Source of the DNA: Propionivibrio sp.
Lineage (GTDB): Bacteria > Pseudomonadota > Gammaproteobacteria > Burkholderiales > Rhodocyclaceae
Direction of reading: 5' to 3'
NCBI GenBank assembly: GCA_029975435.1
Contig: JARKPC010000186.1
Coordinates: 1 to 34,362 of the forward strand
DNA: 34,362 nucleotides
Shown here: positions 5,352 through 13,212 of the stretch, piece by piece
How the letters are laid out: each line of letters opens with the position of its first letter
Numbering within the stretch: position 1 is the stretch's first letter
Made by a program: the position numbers and the translations under genes
The notes under the pieces: generated by a model
Told to the model about the DNA's origin: nothing
The model's database searches: none
What the model saw: only the letters and a program-made list of their open reading frames with translations

Positions 5352-8237
5352 ATGGCGGAAAAAAGCGCCGCAGAACGCTTGTCTCTAGAAACGCGCCATG
5401 CTGCGGCAGAAATCGCTAACCTGATCAATAAAGTTACGCAGACGGTGGAAACGCTGAGCAGTCTGTCGCCAGGCGCTTTCACTCAAGAGGGTAATACCAA
5501 TCAGAACGAGCTTGTTTCAGCGTTGATGGCCTCTCTGGCCAACGATCCGCGTATCTACGGTCATTTTTTTGGTCTGAACAATCAGGAGTTCCTGCAGGTG
5601 GTCGGGGTGCGCGGCGAGCCGAGACTCGTCGAATCGCTCCAGGCGCCTGCCGGAACGTTCTTTGCAGTGCGGCGGATTTTCTCGGGCAAACAGCGAACCG
5701 AGCAGTGGCAGTATCTTGACAAGAACAAAAGGCTCCTCGGTGAGCGCACAACTGACACGACGTATTCGCCATCTTCGCGTCCGTGGTTTGTTGGCGCGTT
5801 AGCGAACGACAACCTGTTCATCACGCCGCTATACACATTCGCCTCGACCGGTGAGCCTGGATTGACGGTGTCCGCACCACTGCCGAGGAGGCGAGGTGTC
5901 TTCGGCACCGACATTGACCTTGGTGGTCTGAACGCCTTGCTTGCCGGCCTCTCGCTCACGCCGAACTCCGGGGTTTTGATGCTCGATGACCAAAACCGGA
6001 TCCTCGCCTTCAATGGCCGCGGGAGATATTTCGGGGATCTGCGTATCTCGCCGCTGGTTGGCCTTGACTCCGTCGATCACCCGCTCTTGAATTCACTTGC
6101 CGGCAAGATTCTGGGTAACGATTCCGAGGTGATGACGTTCCGCGAAGAGCACTCTGAACTGTCGTTCGTCGTTTCCAGCCAGATGTCGGAAACCATGGCC
6201 TCGAGGCGTTTCAAGGTCGTCGCCGTCGCCCCGATGCTTGATTTCCTCAGCCCCGTGGAGCAGGCCCGAAGGGATGTGCTTCTTGTCTCCGGAGCCATCC
6301 TGCTGCTGGTGTTGCCGTTGTCGCTCCTGGGGTCGCGGCAGGTTGTCAATGCACTGGCGCAGTTGGCACGAAACTCGGAAACCATCAAGCGCCTGGATTT
6401 TACGTCCGCCCCTATTCCTCCGGTGTCGTCGCTCTACGAAATCAACGTGTTGAGTGACGCCCAATTGGTCATGCATCACTCGATCAAGGAACGCACTGCC
6501 GACCTGAACCTCGCAAAGGAGAAGCTTGCGCGACTGGTTGAAAACGGCTTGCTTTTTTCAACAGAGCGGGATCGTCAAGAATTGCTTCGGCATATCCTTC
6601 TTGGTAGTCGCGACATCGCGCAGTGCGCCGCGTGTACGTTGTTCCTGAAAACGGATGCGGAAACCTTGCGTTTCGCCATGCGCACGAGCGAGGATGATTT
6701 GCCTCCGTTCGAAGTGCCACTCTATGACCCTGATACGGGCGAGCCGATGGAGGGGTATGTTTCCAGCTACGTCGCGCTAAGAAACGAGTCGGTCATCATT
6801 GATGACGTCTACAGTGAAACTCGATTTGATCTTTCCGGAACCAAGGAATTCAGCGAGCGAACCGGTTTCCGTACGGTCTCCATGCTGACCGTTCCCTTGT
6901 CCCCGCGTTCTGGCGAGGTCATTGGGGTGCTGCAGTTGATGAACGCGCTGGACCCTGAAACCGGGGAGGTCATTCCTTTTCCCGCTGATTTGATCGGCTA
7001 TGTCGAGGCCTTGGCAGCGCAGTCTGCGGTGGCGCTGGAAAACCACAATCTGCTAGCGGCGCAAAAGGAACTGATGGACTCGATGATCAAGATCATTGCA
7101 GGCGCCATCGACGCAAAGAGTCCATACACCGGAAACCACTGCAAGCGCGTCCCGGAGCTTGCCGTAATGCTGGCCGAAGAAGCCGGGAAGGTCACCGAGG
7201 GGGCGCTGGCTGACTTTGCTTTCCGAACGGATGATGAGTGGCGGGAGTTCCGGATCGGCGCGTGGCTGCATGATTGCGGGAAGGTCACCACGCCCGAACT
7301 TGTCATCGACAAGGCGACGAAGCTTGAAACCATCAGCAACCGAATCCATGAAGTGCGCGCCCGGTTCGAGGTGTTGTTGCGCGATGCGAAGATTGCCCAA
7401 CTGGAAGCGGTCGCGGCCGGGGGTCCGGAAGCAGAAGCGGAGCGCGCCTTCAACACGCGTCATCGGCAGCTTCTCGACGATTTCGCCTTCATCGCGGAAT
7501 GCAACCTCGGCGGTGAATTCATGGCCCCGGAGCGATTGCAACGTCTGCGGCAAATCGGCAGTCAGACCTGGCAGCGCCATTTTGATGATCGCCTCGGGCT
7601 GTCGCAAGAAGAATTATGCCGCATCGGCCTGACCGCAAGCGCGTCCTTGCCGGCAGCTGAAATGCTGCTGGCTGACAAACCCATGCATATCGTACGGCGT
7701 ACCGATACCACGGCCTTTGATTCGAAGTATGGGTTCCAGATGAAGATACCCGAGCATCTTTACAACTTCGGCGAACTGCACAATCTGTCGGTGGCCCGCG
7801 GAACGTTGACCGAAGAAGAACGCTTCAAGATCAACGAGCACATTATCCAGACGATCGTGATGCTTGAGAGCATGCCCTTTCCAAAGAGCATGCGGCGTGT
7901 TCCTGAATACGCCGGAGAGCACCACGAAACGCTTCTAGGCGAAGGATACCCGAGGAAGAAGACATCCGATCAGCTTTCAATCCCGTCGCGAATCATGGCC
8001 ATCGCCGATATTTTCGAGGCTTTGACCGCGACCGATCGGCCGTACAAACAGACGAAGATGCTTTCCGAATGCGTAAGGATTCTCGCGACATTCAAGAAGA
8101 ACAAACATATCGATGCGGATTTGTTTGAGCTGTTTCTGACGTCCGGCATTTACAAGAAGTATGCGCAGCAGTTCTTGAAGCCGGAGCAGATCGACGAAGT
8201 CGATATTTCAGAGTACGTTTCTGCAAGAGCCGCGTGA
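5352..8237 (+). CDS. Cache-GAF-HD-GYP c-di-GMP phosphodiesterase (3' part)
   Basis: This 961-codon frame is the main part of a membrane-bound sensor phosphodiesterase that hydrolyses cyclic di-GMP. Its first transmembrane helix lies upstream of the IS5 insertion. In order it has a periplasmic dCache-like region (about 30-290), a membrane helix (about 308-327), a linker, a GAF domain (about 395-565) and an HD-GYP domain (575-945). Metal-site residues are visible: H596 in GNHCKRV, HD at 640-641 in LHDCGK, H830, the HH pair 857-858 in GEHHET, and GEGYP at 863-867. The gap between HD and H830 is about 190 residues, much longer than in canonical HD-GYP domains. ATG 5352 has only a weak AAGG upstream. 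If translated, the protein lacks its N-terminal anchor, so sensing topology is probably lost while the catalytic domain is intact. Confidence 0.9.
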   Translation: MAEKSAAERLSLETRHAAAEIANLINKVTQTVETLSSLSPGAFTQEGNTNQNELVSALMASLANDPRIYGHFFGLNNQEFLQVVGVRGEPRLVESLQAPAGTFFAVRRIFSGKQRTEQWQYLDKNKRLLGERTTDTTYSPSSRPWFVGALANDNLFITPLYTFASTGEPGLTVSAPLPRRRGVFGTDIDLGGLNALLAGLSLTPNSGVLMLDDQNRILAFNGRGRYFGDLRISPLVGLDSVDHPLLNSLAGKILGNDSEVMTFREEHSELSFVVSSQMSETMASRRFKVVAVAPMLDFLSPVEQARRDVLLVSGAILLLVLPLSLLGSRQVVNALAQLARNSETIKRLDFTSAPIPPVSSLYEINVLSDAQLVMHHSIKERTADLNLAKEKLARLVENGLLFSTERDRQELLRHILLGSRDIAQCAACTLFLKTDAETLRFAMRTSEDDLPPFEVPLYDPDTGEPMEGYVSSYVALRNESVIIDDVYSETRFDLSGTKEFSERTGFRTVSMLTVPLSPRSGEVIGVLQLMNALDPETGEVIPFPADLIGYVEALAAQSAVALENHNLLAAQKELMDSMIKIIAGAIDAKSPYTGNHCKRVPELAVMLAEEAGKVTEGALADFAFRTDDEWREFRIGAWLHDCGKVTTPELVIDKATKLETISNRIHEVRARFEVLLRDAKIAQLEAVAAGGPEAEAERAFNTRHRQLLDDFAFIAECNLGGEFMAPERLQRLRQIGSQTWQRHFDDRLGLSQEELCRIGLTASASLPAAEMLLADKPMHIVRRTDTTAFDSKYGFQMKIPEHLYNFGELHNLSVARGTLTEEERFKINEHIIQTIVMLESMPFPKSMRRVPEYAGEHHETLLGEGYPRKKTSDQLSIPSRIMAIADIFEALTATDRPYKQTKMLSECVRILATFKKNKHIDADLFELFLTSGIYKKYAQQFLKPEQIDEVDISEYVSARAA

Positions 8238-8274
8238 GTCAGCGATCGCCGATCTACACAACTGGAGAAGTCCA

Positions 8275-8715
8275 ATGCGTATCCCTGCAATTGCAATCAG
8301 TCTGGCGGTTTCCGCCAGCGTGTGGGCCGAAGAGCCGGCAATCGGCTACGTCAAGAATGTCATGGGCGTAGCGACGATCAGCACCGGTGGCCAGACGGCA
8401 GCGGCCGAGCCAGGTACGGCGGTGCATCTGGGAAGCGTTTTGCGCACGGGCTCAAAGAGCAGCATGGGCGTGACGTTCAGGGATGAAACAATCATGTCGT
8501 TCGGCCCGGATACCGAACTGACTGTCGATGAATACCTCTACGCACCGGCGCAAGGAAAACTGAAGCTCGGCAGCAAGCTCGCCAAAGGCAGTCTGAATTA
8601 CGTCTCAGGCGTTATTGCCAAACTGCAACCGGACGCCGTTTCCATCAAAACGCCAGGCGGGACCATCGGCATCCGCGGGACGCAGTTTGTCGTCAAGATC
8701 GAGGATGAGGAATAG
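8275..8715 (+). CDS. FecR-domain periplasmic protein
   Basis: This 146-residue protein has a short signal peptide (about residues 1-18, ending ASVWA) and one FecR domain. Visible features are the glycine-centred strands (IGYVKNVMGVATI), LGSVLRTGSKSSMGVTFRDE, and the C-terminal VSIKTPGGTIGIRGTQFVV, typical of this fold. It lacks the cytoplasmic anti-sigma portion and any sigma-factor partner, so it is not a classical iron-citrate regulator. FecR-domain proteins of this stand-alone kind often neighbour OmpA-like and CHASE2-cyclase genes. GGAG lies 8 bases before the ATG, and it starts 37 bases after the HD-GYP stop, so it is likely in the same operon. Its binding target, perhaps peptidoglycan or a periplasmic sensor domain, is unknown. 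Confidence 0.88.
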   Translation: MRIPAIAISLAVSASVWAEEPAIGYVKNVMGVATISTGGQTAAAEPGTAVHLGSVLRTGSKSSMGVTFRDETIMSFGPDTELTVDEYLYAPAQGKLKLGSKLAKGSLNYVSGVIAKLQPDAVSIKTPGGTIGIRGTQFVVKIEDEE

Positions 8716-8718
8716 CGC

Positions 8719-9318
8719 GTGAATACTCTTGGCAAACTATCCTTCGTCGTAGTCGTTTTTGTGATGGCGTTGAGCGGTTGCGCGAGCAAGCCGAAATCGT
8801 ATGCCGTACTCCTTGAAAGTCCGGACGGCTCAACCGGCCGAATCGTCGTCAAGGGCAGTCGAGGCGAGCAGGTCGTCAGCACGGCACGGCACGGAGTTCC
8901 GCTGGATGGAAGTTCGGCACCGGCTCCGGTCGACGACGCCAGGTTCGCGAAAGACTTCAGAGAAGCCATGGCCGCCCGACCCGTATTGCCGGAGCACTTC
9001 CTGCTTTACTTCGAATCTGGAGGAACGGAACTGACCCCGGAATCCGCCGGAATGCTGGACAAGATCATCGAGACGGCAGGCAAGCGGTCTGCCGTGGATA
9101 TGTCGGTCATCGGGCATACCGATACGCTCGGCAAGGCTGACATGAACGAGGCGCTGGGCCTCAAAAGGGCGATTGCCGCCGCTGAACTGCTCAAGAAAAA
9201 AGGTCTGAACGCTCATGCCTTGACCATTGAGTCTCACGGAGAGCGCAACCTGCTGGTTAAAACGCCTGACGAGACCCCGGAGCCGCGCAATCGGCGGGTG
9301 GAGATATCGATTCGCTGA
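8719..9318 (+). CDS. OmpA-family peptidoglycan-binding lipoprotein
   Basis: This 199-residue protein starts at GTG 8719, three bases after the FecR-gene stop. A lipoprotein signal ends in the lipobox LSGC (Cys about 21), so the protein should be lipid-anchored, probably to the outer membrane. After a less conserved region (about 25-90) comes a C-terminal OmpA-like domain (about 95-199): FLLYFESGGTELTPES, then VIGHTDTLGKADMNEALGLK, and the closing ESHGERN...PEPRNRRVEISIR with the arginines expected for binding diaminopimelate. The role is probably cell-wall attachment and envelope sensing for the neighbouring signalling proteins. Tight packing with the FecR and CHASE2-cyclase genes supports a shared function. 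Confidence 0.9.
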   Translation: MNTLGKLSFVVVVFVMALSGCASKPKSYAVLLESPDGSTGRIVVKGSRGEQVVSTARHGVPLDGSSAPAPVDDARFAKDFREAMAARPVLPEHFLLYFESGGTELTPESAGMLDKIIETAGKRSAVDMSVIGHTDTLGKADMNEALGLKRAIAAAELLKKKGLNAHALTIESHGERNLLVKTPDETPEPRNRRVEISIR

Positions 9319-9386
9319 ATGTTTTCCACGGAGTTGGTTCGGTGCCAAGCCTGTTTCGTGTCTCCGCTGCTGCCTGAGTCCAGGCC

Positions 9387-11582
9387 ATGACCCGCCAGGC
9401 ACGATCACGTCTCCTTCTGCTTCTTCCCGTGGCGGTTGCCGTGTGCGGCCTCGCGCTCCTTTCGGCTGATCCGCTCTATCTTCAGACGCTACGCAACGGT
9501 CTGTTCGATCAGTATCAGCGCTGGCATCCGCGAGCCTACCAGTCCGTTCCAGTACGAGTGATTGATATCGATGAAGCGAGCCTGGGGCGTCTGGGCCAAT
9601 GGCCCTGGCCGAGAACCCGCCTGGCACACCTGGTCGATCAACTTGCGGCATCGGGCGTGGCAGCCATCGGTTTCGACATGGTGTTTGCCGAACACGACCG
9701 AACCTCGCCCCGGGCGGTTATGGAACTCTGGGAACTCGAACCGGCGTGGCGAAAAACGCTGGCGAAACTCCCCGATCATGATCAGGTTCTTGCTCAGAGC
9801 ATCGGCCGTGCTCCTGTCGTTCTTGCGTTTGCCCTCGACCGTGGGGCGACGCAGACTGCCCGAAACGAGTCGGCTGGCGAGGAGAGCGTGAAAGCCCCCG
9901 CGCGTACCTACCGATACATCAATGTGGGCGACCAACCCGATCGCCGGCTTCACGACTTCACGACTGCGACGATCTCGCTGCCCCTTCTGGAACAGGCTGC
10001 CCAGGGAAATGGCGCGATGTCCTTCGTCCCGGACAGCGATGGCGTGGTTCGTCGAGTTCCACTGGCACTGAAAATTGCCGGTCAGCCCGTGTCGACACTG
10101 GCGACCGAAGTGCTGCGGGTCGGTCTGGGAGAGAGAAATATCTTTCTCGAGGCCGCCGAAGGCAAGGGAACAGGGCTGTCCGGGGTGCGCATCGGCGGGG
10201 CAACGATACCGACCACCGCCCAAGGCGAAATGTGGGTGCATTATTCGGAGCCGGTGAGCGATCGCTATATTCCGGCCTGGAAGGTATTGGCCGACCAAGT
10301 GCCGAAGGCGCTTCTCGAGGGTCATCTGGTGCTGCTCGGAACTTCTGCGCCGGGACTCATGGACATGCGTTTCAGTACACTCGGACGCATCATCCCGGGC
10401 GTGGAAGTCCACGCCCAGGCGCTGGAACAAATCCTTACCGGGGAATACTTGCAGCGCCCCTCCTGGGCCAGAGCGCTGGAGGCCATCGTCATGGTCGCGT
10501 GTACGTTGCTGATCGGGTTTCTTTCACTGCGCTCCGGAGCGCTGAAAGCTGCTGTGGCCAGCGCACTTGTGCTTGCGGCGATCATGGGTGGTGGCTGGAT
10601 TGCTTTCCGGGAGTACGGCCTGCTGCTGGACACGGTCACGCCGGCGCAGGTTGTATTAACCGCGTTCGTAGTGTGCAGCCTGATCCACCATTGGGTAAGC
10701 GAGCGCGAACAGCGCTGGATCAAGGCCGCGTTTTCCCGCTACGTTTCGCCGAACCGTGTCGCGCATCTGGTAGATAACCCTTCGGACATCGCTCTGGGCG
10801 GTCATCGGCAGACGTGCAGCTTCATTTTTACCGACCTTGCCGGCTTTACCAGCCTGATGGAAAGCATCGACGCCAGCGACGCCGTCGCGCTGCTTAATAC
10901 CTACATCGACAAGATGATCGCGATCGCCTTCCGGCATGAAGGCACGCTCGACCGTATCGTCGGTGACGCCGTGGCCATCATGTTTTCGGCACCCGTGCCT
11001 CAGCCTGATCATCAGGCGCGCGCATTGGCTTGCGGCATGGAGATGGAAGACTTCGCCAGCCGGTACGCGGAGGAACTCCAGGCCAAGGGAATTGGATTCG
11101 GAAGGACGCGTATTGGCATACACAGTGGCGACGTCATCGTCGGGAATTTCGGCGGGGCGGCGATCTTTGATTACCGAGCTCTCGGTGATGCCGTAAATAC
11201 CGCTTCCCGGCTGGAGAGCGTCAACAAGTATCTCGGGACAACGGTCTGCATTTCAGAAGCGACGCTCGCCGGGTGTTCGGAGGACGTGCCGGTCCGTCCG
11301 ATCGGCAGGCTGGTACTTCAGGGGAAACGCCAGGCGCTGAAGGTCTATGAACCGTTATCACCGCGTGGCGGGCGCGGCTATGCCCCCGAAAAAGAATACC
11401 GTCTTGCCTATGAACTGATGGTGCAGGATGTCACGGAAAAAGGCGACGACGGGACATCGTCGGCGCTCGGGGCATTTCGCGCGCTGTCCGAACGCTATCC
11501 CGATGATCAACTGGTCGCCCTGCATCTTAGACGTCTTTCGGCGGGCATGCGCGGCGACCTGATCGTCATGAGCGAGAAATAG
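9387..11582 (+). CDS. CHASE2-domain class III adenylate/guanylate cyclase
   Basis: This 731-residue membrane protein makes a cyclic nucleotide in response to an extracytoplasmic signal. Residues 9-27 are a membrane helix; about 30-345 form the CHASE2 sensor (VRVIDIDEASLGRLGQWPWP, ALSLP-type strand and FVPDSDGVVRRVPL). Three transmembrane helices follow (about 360-435), then a class III cyclase domain (about 470-640). Metal-binding aspartates are D483 in FIFTDLAGFTSL and D527 in RIVGDAVAIMF; the transition-state Asn/Arg lie in LGDAVNTASRLE (599-610). The Lys usual before the second metal motif (DKxxGD) is Arg here (DRIVGD), a conservative change, while D595 fits ATP preference; ATP is thus the more likely substrate. 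It is the last gene of the HD-GYP/FecR/OmpA group and ends 13 bases from the convergent rnfH. Confidence 0.93.
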   Translation: MTRQARSRLLLLLPVAVAVCGLALLSADPLYLQTLRNGLFDQYQRWHPRAYQSVPVRVIDIDEASLGRLGQWPWPRTRLAHLVDQLAASGVAAIGFDMVFAEHDRTSPRAVMELWELEPAWRKTLAKLPDHDQVLAQSIGRAPVVLAFALDRGATQTARNESAGEESVKAPARTYRYINVGDQPDRRLHDFTTATISLPLLEQAAQGNGAMSFVPDSDGVVRRVPLALKIAGQPVSTLATEVLRVGLGERNIFLEAAEGKGTGLSGVRIGGATIPTTAQGEMWVHYSEPVSDRYIPAWKVLADQVPKALLEGHLVLLGTSAPGLMDMRFSTLGRIIPGVEVHAQALEQILTGEYLQRPSWARALEAIVMVACTLLIGFLSLRSGALKAAVASALVLAAIMGGGWIAFREYGLLLDTVTPAQVVLTAFVVCSLIHHWVSEREQRWIKAAFSRYVSPNRVAHLVDNPSDIALGGHRQTCSFIFTDLAGFTSLMESIDASDAVALLNTYIDKMIAIAFRHEGTLDRIVGDAVAIMFSAPVPQPDHQARALACGMEMEDFASRYAEELQAKGIGFGRTRIGIHSGDVIVGNFGGAAIFDYRALGDAVNTASRLESVNKYLGTTVCISEATLAGCSEDVPVRPIGRLVLQGKRQALKVYEPLSPRGGRGYAPEKEYRLAYELMVQDVTEKGDDGTSSALGAFRALSERYPDDQLVALHLRRLSAGMRGDLIVMSEK

Positions 11583-11595
11583 GGAGGGGTGTCGC

Positions 11596-11877
11596 TCAGT
11601 CGTCGTCGCCCCCGCCCACGCCATCCCGCCTTGGGACGGTCTGCGGGTCGCAGGTGATGGGGCGGTAGATTTCCACGCGGTCGCCCGGACGCAGCGGGGT
11701 CTGCGGCTTGACGACCTTGCCGAAGATGCCGACTTTCTGAGCGTCGAGGTCGATGTGCGGGAACATCGTGAGGATGCCGGAACGGTCGATGGCGTTCTGC
11801 ACCGTCGCTTCGTCCGGAACCTCGATGGTCATCCAGATTTGCTGGCCGTGCTCGGAATAGGCGACTCCTACCTGCAT
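11596..11877 (-). CDS. rnfH: RnfH family protein
   Basis: This 93-residue ubiquitin-fold protein is of the RnfH/RatB type. Recognisable segments are MQVGVAYSEHGQQIWMTIEV, the central IDLDAQKVGIFGKVV and the signature LRPGDRVEIYRPITCDPQ. RnfH proteins accompany rnf operons in many diazotrophs; their precise biochemical role is not established. It is the last gene of the rnf cluster, starting 10 bases after rnfE with a strong Shine-Dalgarno (GGAGG). The last residues are an Asp/Gly tail. No terminator is visible in the 13 bases before the convergent cyclase gene. Confidence 0.92.
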   Translation of the reverse strand: MQVGVAYSEHGQQIWMTIEVPDEATVQNAIDRSGILTMFPHIDLDAQKVGIFGKVVKPQTPLRPGDRVEIYRPITCDPQTVPRRDGVGGGDDD

Positions 11878-11887
11878 GGCATCCTCC

Positions 11888-12577
11888 TCAGTGGCAACCG
11901 GTGGCGTTTTCGACGGCCAGGGCAGCGGCGCCGGACCTGGCCGAGGCCGCCGCGCGGCGTTCGACCAGCCGCTTGGCGGCGAGCAGCAGGCCGAGAACGA
12001 GGAACCCTGCGGGCGGCAGGACCATCATCAGTACGCCACCGTAGTCCGGGAAAACCTTCATCTCGAGGAAGGCGAAGCGCGGGCCGAGCAGCAGGCTGGC
12101 CTGATTGAACAGCGTGCCCATGCCGATCAGTTCGCGGATCAGGCCGATGGCCGTGAGCGCGACGGTGAAGCCAAGTCCCATGCACAATCCATCGAGTGCC
12201 GAGGCCAGCACCGTGGAGCGCGAGGCAAACGAATCGGCGCGGCCGAGCACCGCACAATTGACCACGATCAGGGCAATGAACAGGCCGAGTACCCGGTACA
12301 GGTCGTGCATCCAGGCGTTCAGGCTCATGTCGACCAGCGTGACCAGCGTGGCGATCACCACGATGTAAACAGGAATCCTCACCTGCGGCGAGACGAAGTC
12401 GCGGATGCTGGAGATGAGGATGTTGGCGCCGACCAGCACGACCGTGGTGGCCAGGCCCATGCCCAGACCGTTGGTGCCGCTGGTGGTCACCGCCATGGCC
12501 GGGCACATGCCGAGCAACTGCGAGAATACGATGTTCTGGTCCCACAGGCCGTTCTTGATGATCTCGCGGGTATTCAT
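11888..12577 (-). CDS. rnfE: Electron transport complex subunit RnfE
   Basis: This 229-residue integral membrane subunit of the Rnf complex is homologous to NqrD and RnfA. It has about six membrane helices. Typical family sequence includes NGLWDQNIVFSQLLGMCPAM at residues 9-28, the conserved TTSGTNGLGMGLATT, and VVNCAVLGRADSFAS with the cysteine that helps hold the membrane-embedded iron-sulfur centre between RnfA and RnfE. ATG 12577 overlaps the rnfG stop as ATGA; longer frames upstream are translation shadows of rnfG. Rnf couples NADH oxidation and ion movement to low-potential ferredoxin or flavodoxin reduction, here probably for nitrogenase. Confidence 0.95.
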   Translation of the reverse strand: MNTREIIKNGLWDQNIVFSQLLGMCPAMAVTTSGTNGLGMGLATTVVLVGANILISSIRDFVSPQVRIPVYIVVIATLVTLVDMSLNAWMHDLYRVLGLFIALIVVNCAVLGRADSFASRSTVLASALDGLCMGLGFTVALTAIGLIRELIGMGTLFNQASLLLGPRFAFLEMKVFPDYGGVLMMVLPPAGFLVLGLLLAAKRLVERRAAASARSGAAALAVENATGCH

Positions 12578-13212
12578 CGGGCGTCTCCCTCGGTGGGGTG
12601 TGCGGTCAGAATCTCCTCGCGGTGCGCGGCGAAGAACTCCAGCCCCTGCTTGACCGCCTTGACGACGGCGCGTGGCGTGATGGTGGCACCGGCAAACTGG
12701 TCGAAGACCCCACCGTCCTTCTTCACGCCCCATTTTTCCGGAGGTGGCGAGGCCAGCGATTTGCCGGCGAAGTCGCCGATCCACTTCGCCTTGGTGGCTT
12801 CGATCTTGTCGCCAAGGCCGGGGGTTTCCTGATGTCTGATGACTCGGGCGCCAAGCAGCGTCCCGCCGGCGTCGACGCCGATCAGCACCACGATATCTCC
12901 GGCATAGCCGCGCGACGTCGTCTGGAACACCACGCCATTGACCGCGCCCGCCTTGCGCGAGCGGTAGATGGTCAGCGCCTTGCCGTCGCTGCCCGAAAGC
13001 TGCAGCGTGTCCTTGAGCAGGTTGTTGTCGCCGTGGCTCGCCGGCAGGACTTCGCTTAGCGAGTTCTGCAGATCGCGCTCCTCGGCGGCATCGATGGCCG
13101 AACGGGTGGCCTGGTTGGCCAGGGCCAGCGCGGCGCAGGTGACGAACGCGATGGCGCCGAGGGACAGCGGTTGGTAGAAAAGCTGGTCGCGCCATTGGGC
13201 AAGCGTACTCAT
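12574..13212 (-). CDS. rnfG: Electron transport complex subunit RnfG
   Basis: This 212-residue membrane-anchored subunit carries a covalently bound FMN on its extracytoplasmic domain. One N-terminal membrane helix lies at about 18-36. The FMN-binding domain follows, with TPGLGDKIEATKAKWIGDF in the middle and the flavinylation site FDQFAGATITPRAVVKAV near residue 175. The usual S/T-GAT is AGAT here; the acceptor Thr is retained. An ApbE-type flavin transferase would be needed and is not in this window. The start was set at ATG 13212 (MSTLAQWRDQ), overlapping the rnfD stop as ATGA; the longer upstream extension is rnfD read in another frame. Confidence 0.94.
   Translation of the reverse strand: MSTLAQWRDQLFYQPLSLGAIAFVTCAALALANQATRSAIDAAEERDLQNSLSEVLPASHGDNNLLKDTLQLSGSDGKALTIYRSRKAGAVNGVVFQTTSRGYAGDIVVLIGVDAGGTLLGARVIRHQETPGLGDKIEATKAKWIGDFAGKSLASPPPEKWGVKKDGGVFDQFAGATITPRAVVKAVKQGLEFFAAHREEILTAHPTEGDAR

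Noticed and set aside
8275..8715. FecR as an anti-sigma regulator of iron uptake
   Set aside because: There is no sigma factor gene next to it, and the protein has only the periplasmic FecR domain.
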